Assembly (NCBI GenBank): GCA_964618075.1
Contig: CAZTZO010000003.1
Coordinates: 1-64,000 of the forward strand
Direction of reading: 5' to 3'
From: CAYTMY01 sp964618075
GTDB lineage: Bacteria; Bacillota; Clostridia; Eubacteriales; Anaerofustaceae
DNA length: 64,000 nt
Shown here piece after piece: positions 36,669-45,136 of this stretch. The number at the start of each line of letters is the position of its first letter. Within the stretch, counting starts at the first letter, position 1. The notes beneath the pieces are model-generated. The model was not told the DNA's origin, ran no database searches, and saw only the letters and a list, made by a program, of their open reading frames with translations. Both the position numbers and the translations under genes were made by a program.

Positions 36669-37325
36669 TCAGATATCGCTTGGCTTTTCGTACGGCTTGC
36701 CTTCGTATTTTTTGCAGATCAGCTTTGATTTGTCCAGTATGCTTTCCTGCTCGTCAACGAGAACACCGAGAAGCATCAAAAAGAAATAAGAAAAAATATC
36801 CGCAAATTCGTCCGGCGTTCTGTCGTATAGTCCGTTTGCCTTAGCTCGTATCAACGAAGCAAAGGAGGATATATACAAAAGAGTACAGTTTCTAACATCG
36901 ATATGACCTATTTTTGCTTTTTCCGACTCGCTTGAACGTAAAAATAAATCACGGAATTCATCGAAAATAATACTTTGCAATACACCCTCATCTACGAGAT
37001 CCGCACAAAATTTGGTGTAGTTTTCTCCCGCCAAAAAAGCGCCCATCCAAAGTCTAATAAATGCAATCGATTTTATAAGCTCATCCTTCTCATTCTCAAG
37101 GGCTTTATTAATGCCTAAAACCAAGTCGTTATTTGTAGCCTTAAATATATACAGAGCCAAATCAAGCTTGGTATTGAAGTGATAATTCATTCGGCTCAAG
37201 GCGACTCCCGCTTTTGCGCATATTTCACGTACTGTAGTATTTGTATAGCCTTTTTCGGCAAAAAGCAATGATGCGCTGTACGCTATTTTTTTCTTTGTGA
37301 TTTCTGTCCTTTTTGAAACGGTCAC
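36669..37325 (-). CDS. TetR family regulator inside the UroD/symporter cluster
   Basis: About 219 residues. The DNA-binding domain reads AYSASLLFAEKGYTNTTVRE, then ICAKAGVALSRMNYHFNTKLDL, with YHFNTK ending the recognition helix. The C-terminal domain is helical and ligand-unspecified. The start is taken as GTG at 37325 with AGGAG about 9 bp upstream; an upstream in-frame ATG at 37379 has no clear ribosome site. It lies 81 bp downstream of symporter 3 on the same strand. As the only regulator in the cluster it is the best candidate for reading the TCATACATA sites. Confidence 0.85.
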   Translation of the reverse strand: MTVSKRTEITKKKIAYSASLLFAEKGYTNTTVREICAKAGVALSRMNYHFNTKLDLALYIFKATNNDLVLGINKALENEKDELIKSIAFIRLWMGAFLAGENYTKFCADLVDEGVLQSIIFDEFRDLFLRSSESEKAKIGHIDVRNCTLLYISSFASLIRAKANGLYDRTPDEFADIFSYFFLMLLGVLVDEQESILDKSKLICKKYEGKPYEKPSDI

Positions 37326-37406
37326 CGCGCTTTCTCCTGTAATCATATATGTTATATTCTCAATACCAAAAGTATACACGTATCATTTTGTAAAACAAAC
37401 ACCAAT

Positions 37407-38783
37407 TTAACTGTTTATTTGAGAATCTTTATTTTTTTGCTCCAATTCTTTCATCGTTTCATCGTCAAGCTTGTAAAAACGAAATACAACAAGAGAGAGG
37501 AGAATAACTCCGGCGCTGACAAGAGTCAGAAGAACAGTTATTCCGCTTATGACGTTTTGTGTTATTACTCCTAAGGGATCGTAGCCTATTACGACAAGTC
37601 CGAAGGAAGCAATAGCGCTTCCTATTATCTGAGCTAAATATAAGGACAGGGAGCCAAAGGAAAAAGAAAGAGCGTGCATATCAACTCCTGTCGTTTTTTC
37701 ATTGTAAATGGCAATATCGTTTATAAATACGGGCAGCAGCGCGCCTCCTATTACAAGAAACACATTGTTCAAAACCATTGCCGCATAAAACAACGGCAGA
37801 GATTTTCCGAAGAAATACGCTAATATAAGTGAAAAAACACTGCCGACTGCACCTATTTTCCATATAGTGTTTTTTTGCAGCCGTTTATTCAACACGGGAA
37901 TCAAAAATGTGCTTGCAAAGGAAAACAGCGATACTGTTACCATATATCCTGTGAGCGCAGAAGCATTACCGAAAACATACTTTAGATAGTACAGCATAAG
38001 AGAGGAAATGATCGTTGCCACAGATTGCCTTAATGCAACAGAGAACAAAAAGCTTATCATAGGCTTTGTAAGCTGCTTTAAATAATCGCGTAAAGAGATT
38101 TTTTTGCTTGTCGTTTGTCTATCGTTCTGAAGAAGAGTATCTTCGTAAACATCATATCGCTTTATCGTTTTTCTCGTAATGATCACGCAAATAAGCATAA
38201 TCAGGCATATGGCTCCTGCAAACATTGCGTATATACCGTTAACGTTTGCAAAAGCGGATAGTATCTTAGTTCCCAAATAACTGAAAATAAGGCCCGAAGC
38301 GGTCGAAAAACGCGTCGTTGTAACAGAAAGCTTAACTCTTTGCTCGGAATTCTCTCCAACAAAGCCTATAAGAGATCGAAAGGCGACCCAGACTGCGTTG
38401 TAGCCCGCGTACGTAAGAGTGTAAAAGACGATAAACAATAGAATTTTAAGAGCAGTGCTCTCAAAGGGATATACGCCGAAAGTGATTACAGCAAATAAAA
38501 GGCATGAAATACTTCCTAAAGTGAGCCATATTCCGTATTTGCCTTTTTTATAGCTGACCCGATCTATCAATACTCCTATCAAAAGAACTGTTACTACCTC
38601 AGACCACTGGCATATTGAATAAATGAATGCTGCGCTATAGGAGGAGAAGCGCGCGATGTCAGTTAAAAAATACAACATATAATAGCTTAAAAACATAAGG
38701 AAAAAAGTAAATCCGAATTCTCCTATACCATAGCCGAATTTTACCTTCAGGCTCAGAGAGCTTTTATCTTCATTGTTTTTCAT
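37407..38783 (-). CDS. GPH-type (MFS_2) cation symporter, paralogue 3
   Basis: 458 residues, about 12 helices. Motifs are LIGVLIDRVSYKKGKYGIWLTLG near residue 60 and VFINDIAIYNEKTTGVDMHALSF near residue 355, both matching the GPH family. A polar central loop includes YDVYEDTLLQNDRQTTSKK. It is divergent from UroD3, the two sharing a 212-bp promoter region, and the TetR gene follows on the same strand. This repeats the divergent transporter/UroD layout of paralogue pair 1 in mirror image. Confidence 0.86.
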   Translation of the reverse strand: MKNNEDKSSLSLKVKFGYGIGEFGFTFFLMFLSYYMLYFLTDIARFSSYSAAFIYSICQWSEVVTVLLIGVLIDRVSYKKGKYGIWLTLGSISCLLFAVITFGVYPFESTALKILLFIVFYTLTYAGYNAVWVAFRSLIGFVGENSEQRVKLSVTTTRFSTASGLIFSYLGTKILSAFANVNGIYAMFAGAICLIMLICVIITRKTIKRYDVYEDTLLQNDRQTTSKKISLRDYLKQLTKPMISFLFSVALRQSVATIISSLMLYYLKYVFGNASALTGYMVTVSLFSFASTFLIPVLNKRLQKNTIWKIGAVGSVFSLILAYFFGKSLPLFYAAMVLNNVFLVIGGALLPVFINDIAIYNEKTTGVDMHALSFSFGSLSLYLAQIIGSAIASFGLVVIGYDPLGVITQNVISGITVLLTLVSAGVILLSLVVFRFYKLDDETMKELEQKNKDSQINS

Positions 38784-38837
38784 AACAAAACTCGCACGCT
38801 CCTTTTAAAATTTGTTTAATTCGAAAATATATAAATA

Positions 38838-38871
38838 TTGTATATTATCATACATCAATTAAAATATACAA
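38838..38871. promoter_or_regulatory. Inverted repeat in the symporter 3 / UroD3 divergent region
   Basis: TTGTATATT (38838-38846) and AATATACAA (38863-38871) form a perfect 9-bp inverted repeat with a 16-bp spacer. Inside the spacer is TCATACATC (38848-38856), 8 of 9 matches to the repeat motif at the UroD1 promoter. It may be the operator of the cluster regulator. Confidence 0.5.
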
Positions 38872-38917
38872 TGCAACAATTTTGTAAAAAATTAATAAAA
38901 AAAATACAGCGTTCCTA

Positions 38918-38946
38918 TTGACACAAAATGAGAACGGTGTTACTAT
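38918..38946 (+). promoter_or_regulatory. Promoter of UroD3
   Basis: TTGACA (38918-38923) and TACTAT (38941-38946) with a 17-bp spacer; a shifted TATAAT lies at 38944-38949. Any reading frame that begins upstream of 38950 in this region would start inside the promoter. Confidence 0.65.
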
Positions 38947-38995
38947 AATGCCAGAATATATTCAAAATTATCTTATCACTTTAAGGAGAATAAAG

Positions 38996-40168
38996 ATGAC
39001 GCCAAATGAGCTCGAGAAGTACAGGATCAAGTTATTTCGTGACGCTATAGGTATGAAAAATAAACCTGAGCGCATACCTCATATGTCATTTTTTGTGACA
39101 TGGAAGATATTAAATTACGGCTGCAAGCTGACAGAGGCGATGACAGACTATGAACTCATGGAGAAGATACAGTATCAATTTCATGAGGAATACGATTTTG
39201 ACGGATATCTTGAGCTTGGTAACAGAAATAATTATATGACCTCAAAGATAATGCAGTCTCCCTGCTACGATATCGACGACGATAACGGTTCAGTGAACTT
39301 CAGAGATTTCAGCTTTGCCGACCACGAGGAGCTGATGGAATATGCCGAAAATCCGAACAAATTCATATGGGAAAAAGCTATGGTCAAAAAATACCCATAT
39401 TGGGCGCAAGGCGTAGACACAGAACGCATACAAAATGCTATTGACGCAAACGCCGCATACGGACAATACGCATTCGGAATAATGCTGAAGATGCGTGAAA
39501 AATACGGCATTCCCTTCAATTCCAACTACAAAGGTTTTCCTCAGGTTCCCGCAGAGCCGATTTGCCTGTATGCTCGCGGAATAAAGGGACTCTCCATTGA
39601 TATGAGAAGAGACAAGCAATATATGCTTGACGTAATGGAAAAACTCGCTCAAAGCTGTTTTTATCCGGAGCTTGAAAAGATGAAGACCTTTAACGAGGGT
39701 GCGGATATGAGCAGTATATTTGACACCGAGATTGTTTTAATGGCACAAAATATGATGAATCCTTCACAATGGGATATGTTTTACTGGCCGTATTTAAAGC
39801 AGGTATTGGATTTGATTAGCAAAAAGAAGTGGAGCGTTCGCTTCTTTACGGAGGGAGCAGCGTCACGTTTCTGGGATTATCTTAAGGATTATCCGAAGGG
39901 GACTATTGCCGCACACTTGGAAAATGACGATGTTTATATGCTGAGAAAGAAGCTTCCCAATGTCGCTATTATCGGAGGACTTACGACAGCTCTTTTAGGA
40001 AAGGGCACAAAGGATGAATGCCTTGATGCAACCAAAAAGCTTATTGATGAGCTTGGAGCAAACGGAGGGTTTGTTCTTTCGCAGGACAAAATGGCTTCCT
40101 ATCGCTCAGACTGTAACGCCGACAACCTAAAAGCAGTTTGCGAGCTTGTACATACATACAGAGTTTAA
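38996..40168 (+). CDS. UroD-fold family protein, paralogue 3
   Basis: About 390 residues, shorter than paralogues 1 and 2 at the C-terminus. It has PERIPHMSFFVTWKIL near the start, then WDMFYWPYLKQVLDLI and RFFTEGAASRFWDYL in place of the ExDW segment. DYPKGTIAAHLENDD, LPNVAIIGGL and LLGKGTKDECLDATKKLIDEL follow. The zinc HxC motif is absent and even the Asp-Trp of paralogues 1 and 2 is lost, so the active site has diverged. The start is ATG at 38996 with AAGGAG 7 bp upstream. A longer frame from 38918 would begin inside the -35 box. A 47-residue gene and symporter 4 follow. Confidence 0.8.
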   Translation: MTPNELEKYRIKLFRDAIGMKNKPERIPHMSFFVTWKILNYGCKLTEAMTDYELMEKIQYQFHEEYDFDGYLELGNRNNYMTSKIMQSPCYDIDDDNGSVNFRDFSFADHEELMEYAENPNKFIWEKAMVKKYPYWAQGVDTERIQNAIDANAAYGQYAFGIMLKMREKYGIPFNSNYKGFPQVPAEPICLYARGIKGLSIDMRRDKQYMLDVMEKLAQSCFYPELEKMKTFNEGADMSSIFDTEIVLMAQNMMNPSQWDMFYWPYLKQVLDLISKKKWSVRFFTEGAASRFWDYLKDYPKGTIAAHLENDDVYMLRKKLPNVAIIGGLTTALLGKGTKDECLDATKKLIDELGANGGFVLSQDKMASYRSDCNADNLKAVCELVHTYRV

Positions 40169-40190
40169 CAAATAAGGAGGTTAATTGATA

Positions 40191-40334
40191 ATGGGAAAAA
40201 TAATCAATATAGATAAATATCCCGAAGGACTTGAATTATTGGCTTCTTCCTTAAAGCTTCCGTTTCCAGAAGAAGAAAAGTCCAAAAGAGAAGCTTATGT
40301 AATGGCTTTTGTCAATGCGGTAATAAAGCTATAA
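40191..40334 (+). CDS. 47-residue small protein between UroD3 and symporter 4
   Basis: A short frame missed by ordinary length cut-offs. It starts ATG at 40191 after a perfect AAGGAGG ribosome site and ends TAA at 40332-40334. The peptide begins MGKIINIDKYPEGLELL and ends AFVNAVIKL; it is mixed-charge with an amphipathic-looking second half and no membrane helix. It lies 22 bp after UroD3 and 55 bp before symporter 4, with no terminator on either side. I do not recognise it. It could be a partner subunit or a regulator of the UroD-fold protein. Confidence 0.65.
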   Translation: MGKIINIDKYPEGLELLASSLKLPFPEEEKSKREAYVMAFVNAVIKL

Positions 40335-40389
40335 AAGGTGCCGACCTTAAACATACTTACTTGAAATTATATTAAATAAGGAGAAAATA

Positions 40390-41730
40390 ATGGAAAAACA
40401 AAAATCTATTAAGTTTTCAACCGTATTTACGTACGGTGCAGGCGGAATGTTTGTAAACACATTCTATTTAATGCTCGTTGCGTACTTCCTGATGTACTTT
40501 TTGACTAATGTTCTCGGACTTTCAACGCTGCTTGCGGCAACCATCTATTCCATAACGCAGTGGGCAAAGGTCTTGACAATGCTTCTTGGAGGCGTTGTTA
40601 TTGATTCGACCAATCTCAAATGGGGCAAATACCGTTCATGGTGTACAATAGGCTCTTTGCTGCTTTTGGTCTCTTTGCCGCTTATGTATACGAATTTTCA
40701 TCTTTCGACAACCCTTACATGCATAATTTTCGTAGTATTATTCGTTATACAAACCTTCGCATACAACACAATGTGGGTGGCGCAAAGATCTCTTGTCGGC
40801 CCTTTAAGTAAGAGTTCATCAGACAGCGTTGCTCTTAATTCCGCATCCCAGGCAGGCTCAAGTCTCGGCAGTGTTATTTACGGCTTGGTAGGAGCCTCGA
40901 TACTTGCATTGATGGGTTCCTCATATGCCTTGACGGGAGTTTTGTACGCAGGACTTATCGTTATAGGAAATATCGGAATAGCCGCTATTTCGAAAAAATA
41001 TGATCTTCCTGCCGCTGAGGCTGATGCCGAAAATAAACCCAAGGCAGAAAAAATCACGCTTGGTCAAATGTTCAAGGGCTTGAAAGGCCCCATGATCCCG
41101 TATTTCTTTGCAATGATATTCGGCACGGCGCAATCAGGTTTCTTCTTTGCACTGCTTGTGTATTTTACGCAATATGTGCTTAAGAACCCCACTATTACAT
41201 ATACATCGGTTACCTTGGCCGGTATCTCCGGATTCTTGGGAGCAATGTGCGTTCGTCCGATTTGTAAGATAATGAGCAAAAAAATGTGTTATATATTTTC
41301 AACCGCATGCTGCGCGGTAACCTACGCATTGATGATTTTCTTCGGTAAAACGACAGTGGGCTTCCTTATCCTTTATGCGATAGTATACTTCTTTGCAGCC
41401 TTCTCGGGAGTATTGCTTCCCTCGTTTGCAAACGATATAGCCGATTACAACGAGATGAACGGCGAAAAAGCGGCGAGAGGCTTTATACAGTCTATAGCCG
41501 GAGTTACGATACGTATAGGATCTCTTGTCTCCACAATGGTAGCCTCCTTCGGACTTGCGGCAACAGGATTCCAAAGCAATACCGTTCCGAGTGAAAAGGT
41601 CATAAACGGTATAACGAACCTTATCGGTTACGGGCCTGCTATCGTATGTGCTATTGCCTGCGTGGTATTTGTTTTCTACAAAATAAATGAAAAACAGCTT
41701 GACGAGTATCGTTTAAACAAAGCTAAATAA
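40390..41730 (+). CDS. GPH-type (MFS_2) cation symporter, paralogue 4
   Basis: 446 residues, about 12 helices. LLGGVVIDSTNLKWGKYRSW and SFANDIADYNEMNGEKAARGF are the two GPH signature regions, the second very close to the family consensus. A short charged central loop contains AEADAENKPKAEK. The ribosome site AAGGAG lies 7 bp before the ATG. It forms a three-gene unit with UroD3 and the 47-residue protein, ending in a strong terminator. Its substrate is presumably that of UroD3 or a precursor. Confidence 0.88.
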   Translation: MEKQKSIKFSTVFTYGAGGMFVNTFYLMLVAYFLMYFLTNVLGLSTLLAATIYSITQWAKVLTMLLGGVVIDSTNLKWGKYRSWCTIGSLLLLVSLPLMYTNFHLSTTLTCIIFVVLFVIQTFAYNTMWVAQRSLVGPLSKSSSDSVALNSASQAGSSLGSVIYGLVGASILALMGSSYALTGVLYAGLIVIGNIGIAAISKKYDLPAAEADAENKPKAEKITLGQMFKGLKGPMIPYFFAMIFGTAQSGFFFALLVYFTQYVLKNPTITYTSVTLAGISGFLGAMCVRPICKIMSKKMCYIFSTACCAVTYALMIFFGKTTVGFLILYAIVYFFAAFSGVLLPSFANDIADYNEMNGEKAARGFIQSIAGVTIRIGSLVSTMVASFGLAATGFQSNTVPSEKVINGITNLIGYGPAIVCAIACVVFVFYKINEKQLDEYRLNKAK

Positions 41731-41768
41731 TAAATTGCTGATATAGATATCGGTCGGCATAGTTAGAA

Positions 41769-41818
41769 AAAGAGGTGATAAAACAGCTGTATTTATAAGC
41801 TTTATCATCTCTTTATTT
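41769..41818. terminator. Bidirectional intrinsic terminator
   Basis: AAAGAGGTGATAAA (41769-41782) pairs with TTTATCATCTCTTT (41801-41814) with one G-T pair, flanked by A- and T-rich sequence. It separates symporter 4 from the convergent ricT gene. Confidence 0.82.
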
Positions 41819-41852
41819 TACTTCGTTATTGTTGGTTTTAGTTTAGCAATAG

Positions 41853-42767
41853 TTATATATCGCTTTCTTCCTCGAACTTTTCCTTTGCAAGTGTTTCAAG
41901 CTCTTTAAGCTCCGATGAATCGAGCGTTTCTTCCTGTTCGCTAGACGATTTTTTCGCTTTATGTCGCTCTATGACCTTCAAATCATTCTTGTCGTATTCT
42001 CTATTTACTTCGTCCTTGTTGAAAAAGACAGTTGCCTTTCCCGCAAGTACGCTCAGCTTAGTAACTGTCCCCACTCCGTCGCTTGTTCTCACCTTATCGC
42101 CGACGAAGGGAAGCTCTTTAAGCGCACACTCGTATGTTTCATGCTCATATTGAAGGCAGCATAAGAGCCTGCCGCATATACCGCTTATTTTGCCGGGATT
42201 GAGCGAAAGCCCCTGCTCCTTTGCCATTTTTATTGAAACAGGCTCGAATTCGCCCAGCCATTTGTTGCAGCATAGGCTTCTTCCGCAGCAGCCGATACCT
42301 CCGAGTATCTTAGCTTCATCACGCACGCCGACCTGACGAAGCTCTATTCTTATCCTGAATATAGCCGCAAGGTCTTTTACAAGCTCTCTGAAATCCACTC
42401 TGCCGTCGGCAGTGAAGTAAAATATTATCTTGGAAGCGTCAAAGGTATATTCGGCACGTATAAGCTTCATTTCAAGCTTATTTTTTTCTATCTGCTTACG
42501 GCATATTTCTATGGCTTCCTCTGCTTTTGAAATATTTGCTTCATGCGTTTTTTCATCCTTAAAGGTTGTTTTTCGTATTACGGGCTTTATCGGATGCTTT
42601 AATTCGCTTTCCTCGACCATACGCACCTTAGAAGCGACAGTGCCGAATTCGAGTCCGCGCGCCGTTTCAACTATGACGTTGTCGTCTATCTTTAAATATA
42701 TCTGCTGAGGGTCGAAATAATATATTTTGCCCGCAGACTTAAACTTGATTCCTACTATTTTCTGCAT
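41853..42767 (-). CDS. ricT: RicT/YaaT, PSP1-domain iron-sulfur protein
   Basis: 304 residues. The PSP1 domain starts VGIKFKSAGKIYYFDP. The Cys-rich core reads GGIGCCGRSLCCNKWLGEFE and then GICGRLLCCLQYEHETY, which is diagnostic of RicT. In B. subtilis RicT acts with RicA and RicF to help RNase Y process mRNA and to promote sporulation and competence; here neither partner is in the window. The start overlaps the end of holB by 29 bp. The order tmk-holB-ricT is conserved in Bacillota. The acidic Ser/Glu-rich tail is variable in the family. Confidence 0.93.
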   Translation of the reverse strand: MQKIVGIKFKSAGKIYYFDPQQIYLKIDDNVIVETARGLEFGTVASKVRMVEESELKHPIKPVIRKTTFKDEKTHEANISKAEEAIEICRKQIEKNKLEMKLIRAEYTFDASKIIFYFTADGRVDFRELVKDLAAIFRIRIELRQVGVRDEAKILGGIGCCGRSLCCNKWLGEFEPVSIKMAKEQGLSLNPGKISGICGRLLCCLQYEHETYECALKELPFVGDKVRTSDGVGTVTKLSVLAGKATVFFNKDEVNREYDKNDLKVIERHKAKKSSSEQEETLDSSELKELETLAKEKFEEESDI

Positions 42768-43566
42768 AGTACTCCTCCCGAAGGTTTATAAGCATCGCTT
42801 CCGTTGTTATTGCCACAGAAGCGTTTCCTTTAATATCGAACATAGCCTTTTTAATATGCTTTATGCATCTTTCTGCGCATAGACTGTTTATATTTACGCT
42901 TAGCAGACGTAACTGTCGGTTTATATCGCCCACCTTTTGATTATACGATATTATCTGCCCGAATACACAGTAAAGATAATATAAATAAGAGGATATTTCA
43001 CTCTTTGTCTTGATTAAATAATCGCTGAAGTTAAACAGCGCTTCGACATTGCCTGCAAGAAGCACTTCCTCGAGCATATTGACAAGATTTGATTTTGTAT
43101 CGTCGTCAAGCTCCTTATATGAGGAGGTTTCGTCAAGCTTTATCTTTTGGAGGCGTGATAATACAGTCGGTATAAGTTCATTGCAGGATTTAGAGCTAAG
43201 TAAAATATATCTGTCGTTATTTACTTCTTCAAGTGTTTTCAAAATGGCGTTCTGCGCCTGTAATGTCATCTTTTCGGCGTTTTTTATTACGGCAAACTTA
43301 CAGGAAAACTCAAGAGGCTTTAACGATAAAAAGGACTGCATACCTCTGATGTCCTCTATTTTAATGCTTGCTTCTTCGTTATCTATAAGCATTACATCGG
43401 CAAGCGCATTGTCTGAAATTCTTCTTTTAAGCAATTCTTCATCGCCCTTGTAGCCGCCTTCCGTTAAAGCGTCGAAAATAAATGTATTTATTCTTTCTGT
43501 GCTTTGCGTTTGGGTGCCTTCGTAGAACAAACAGGCATGGGCAAGTTTTCGTTTGTTATCGTCCAT
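42739..43566 (-). CDS. holB: DNA polymerase III delta' subunit
   Basis: 275 residues, at the short end of the family. Recognisable parts are KLAHACLFYEG, SIKIEDIRGMQSFLSLKPLEFSCKFAVIKNAEKMTLQAQNAILKTLEEVN, and PTVLSRLQKIKL. The protein belongs to the clamp-loader complex that loads the beta clamp. It has no working Walker A, as is usual for delta'. The zinc-binding Cys module of longer homologues is missing. It lies between tmk (27-bp gap) and ricT (overlap). Confidence 0.88.
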   Translation of the reverse strand: MDDNKRKLAHACLFYEGTQTQSTERINTFIFDALTEGGYKGDEELLKRRISDNALADVMLIDNEEASIKIEDIRGMQSFLSLKPLEFSCKFAVIKNAEKMTLQAQNAILKTLEEVNNDRYILLSSKSCNELIPTVLSRLQKIKLDETSSYKELDDDTKSNLVNMLEEVLLAGNVEALFNFSDYLIKTKSEISSYLYYLYCVFGQIISYNQKVGDINRQLRLLSVNINSLCAERCIKHIKKAMFDIKGNASVAITTEAMLINLREEYYAENSRNQV

Positions 43567-43593
43567 GAGCTTCTCCGATTGTCGTATATCTGA

Positions 43594-44268
43594 CTATAAA
43601 TAAACCTTTATTTTGCTATAAATAATTTCGTGGATACTGTTTATATCGAGCAGCTTTCCGTCTTTAATGCAATTAATTCTCTGCCATGCGTATTTATCAG
43701 ATAATTCACATGCTGCCAGATAAGAAGCCTTAAGGTAATCGGGGTCGCTTTCGTGTATATCCTTCTTGCTTTCGTGTGAAAACTTATTATCTCTGTTTAA
43801 TATAAGCTGTTGTGCTTTATCATAAGGTATATCCAGAAAGAATACGCTATCGGGAACGGGAATAGAGTACAGCTTGTACTCAAAGTCGCAAAGCCAAGCG
43901 AGAAATTTGTCACGTTCGCGCTCATCATGGATTTTGGAAGCCTGATGCACCATGTTTGAGGTCGTGTATCTGTCGGCAACAACAATGCCGCCTTCGTTAA
44001 AAAAATCTTCAAGCTCTGTTTTGTATGTTGCATATCTGTCAGCAGCGAAGAAGGTCGAGGAAATATACGGGCTTATTTTTTCGGGATCGCATCCGAAATC
44101 CCCCCTTAAATACATTTTGACAAGCGATGAGGATTCGCTTTCGTAATTCGGAAATTCCGCTTTTCTTATATTGAGCCCGTCCTTTAGGAGCCTGTCGTAT
44201 AAAAGCTGAGTCTGAGTTTGTTTGCCGCAGCCGTCAGCGCCTTCTATCACAAAGAGTTTACCGTTCAT
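43594..44268 (-). CDS. tmk: Thymidylate kinase
   Basis: 224 residues. The P-loop is GADGCGKQTQT, with Gln where many homologues have Thr or Ser (GKTTQ/GKSTQ). The DR(Y/H) motif is in VADRYTTSN, and FFLDIP plus the lid region follow. It phosphorylates dTMP to dTDP. The context tmk-holB-ricT supports the call. The Gln in the P-loop is seen in a clostridial subgroup as I remember it, so I do not take it as loss of activity. Confidence 0.9.
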   Translation of the reverse strand: MNGKLFVIEGADGCGKQTQTQLLYDRLLKDGLNIRKAEFPNYESESSSLVKMYLRGDFGCDPEKISPYISSTFFAADRYATYKTELEDFFNEGGIVVADRYTTSNMVHQASKIHDERERDKFLAWLCDFEYKLYSIPVPDSVFFLDIPYDKAQQLILNRDNKFSHESKKDIHESDPDYLKASYLAACELSDKYAWQRINCIKDGKLLDINSIHEIIYSKIKVYL

Positions 44269-44323
44269 TGTTATACCGCTTTATAAAGTATTTAAAGTAA
44301 GTATAACACAATCCTTACCAAAT

Positions 44324-44360
44324 AAAAAATGTCGTTTTTATAAGCGACATTTTATTTTTT
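44324..44360. terminator. Intrinsic terminator between the 186-residue gene and tmk
   Basis: AAAATGTCG (44326-44334) pairs with CGACATTTT (44345-44353), with A-rich sequence to the left and T-rich sequence to the right. On the minus strand it ends the gene at 44368. Confidence 0.8.
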
Positions 44361-44367
44361 TTAAGGT

Positions 44368-44928
44368 CTATTTGTTTATCGGGATATCCGAAATTATGTA
44401 CTCATTACCGTTATAAATAATTTTTAAGCTGAGTACTTCACACTTGCCGCCTAAGGGTAAAAATCTTGCCGTTATTATTTTTTTGTATCCGAGTGGATCG
44501 TCTGTCGGAAAGTCAACAATATCTGCGTAAAATGCGGCGACATCAGTTTTGTCGGCTTCGCAGTAGGATACCGATATATTGTCATCTTTACTTAAAGCAT
44601 CTCCATTAACATCTGAAACGAATATATAAAAGCAAAGGTTTGACAAGTCGTAGTTTGCCCAAGAATACTTTATGAAATAATTTTCTTTTACTACCTTTTC
44701 CACGTCCATTCGTATGTTTTCATTTTCGCACATGTATTCGCTTTTGCCGTACTCGCTTGAAAGAAGCTTGTCGTATTCGTCCGGTATATCGTTTTCACTT
44801 TTAAGCTTAAATACAGCCGCGCTTAACGTCTTTTCGCTTTGCTTTCTGTAGATTGAGTATGAGAAGCTCACTACATAAAGCATAAAACATAAAAATATAC
44901 ACGCCATAACGTAAGCCTTGTTCTTCAT
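44368..44928 (-). CDS. Membrane-anchored protein of unknown function
   Basis: 186 residues. One N-terminal hydrophobic helix (about 7-26) anchors an acidic extracytoplasmic domain rich in Asp, Tyr and Ser. Visible stretches are IKYSWANYDLSNLCFYIFVSDVNGDAL and KCEVLSLKIIYNGNEYIISDIP. There is no lipobox and no catalytic motif that I recognise. It has its own terminator and is divergent from the recombinase unit at 45020. Confidence 0.65.
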   Translation of the reverse strand: MKNKAYVMACIFLCFMLYVVSFSYSIYRKQSEKTLSAAVFKLKSENDIPDEYDKLLSSEYGKSEYMCENENIRMDVEKVVKENYFIKYSWANYDLSNLCFYIFVSDVNGDALSKDDNISVSYCEADKTDVAAFYADIVDFPTDDPLGYKKIITARFLPLGGKCEVLSLKIIYNGNEYIISDIPINK

Positions 44929-45019
44929 ACTTTACGATATGCAATAACAAATGGATTAATGTGTTTAATCTGTTAATTGTTTGTCAAAAATCTCTTTTAT
45001 CAAATATAAGGAGGTAAAT

Positions 45020-45136
45020 ATGTATTTAAGCATAACCAACCACTATAAAACGCAGGGCGCACAGACATCCGTGATAAAGGACAAAGCGCTCTACGAAATA
45101 ATCGGCAGCATCATAAACAGTAATAAGCTTGACTAA
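45020..45136 (+). CDS. 38-residue small protein coupled to the serine recombinase
   Basis: ATG at 45020 follows a strong AAGGAGG site with a 5-bp gap. The peptide starts MYLSITNHYKTQGAQTSV and ends IIGSIINSNKLD, with TAA at 45134-45136. Its last bases contain the TTG start of the recombinase (45129), so the frames overlap by 8 bp and the recombinase, which lacks a good site of its own, is probably translated by coupling. I do not recognise the peptide; it may be a leader or a small accessory factor. Confidence 0.6.
   Translation: MYLSITNHYKTQGAQTSVIKDKALYEIIGSIINSNKLD

Noticed and set aside
38918..38995. N-terminal extension of UroD3 from a start at 38918
   Set aside because: That start is inside the TTGACA -35 box; ATG 38996 has an AAGGAG site and matches the N-termini of its paralogues.
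45005..45010. TATAAG with TTGTCA 18 bp upstream as promoter of the recombinase unit
   Set aside because: The -10 box overlaps the AAGGAGG ribosome site, so transcription would start too close to the ATG.
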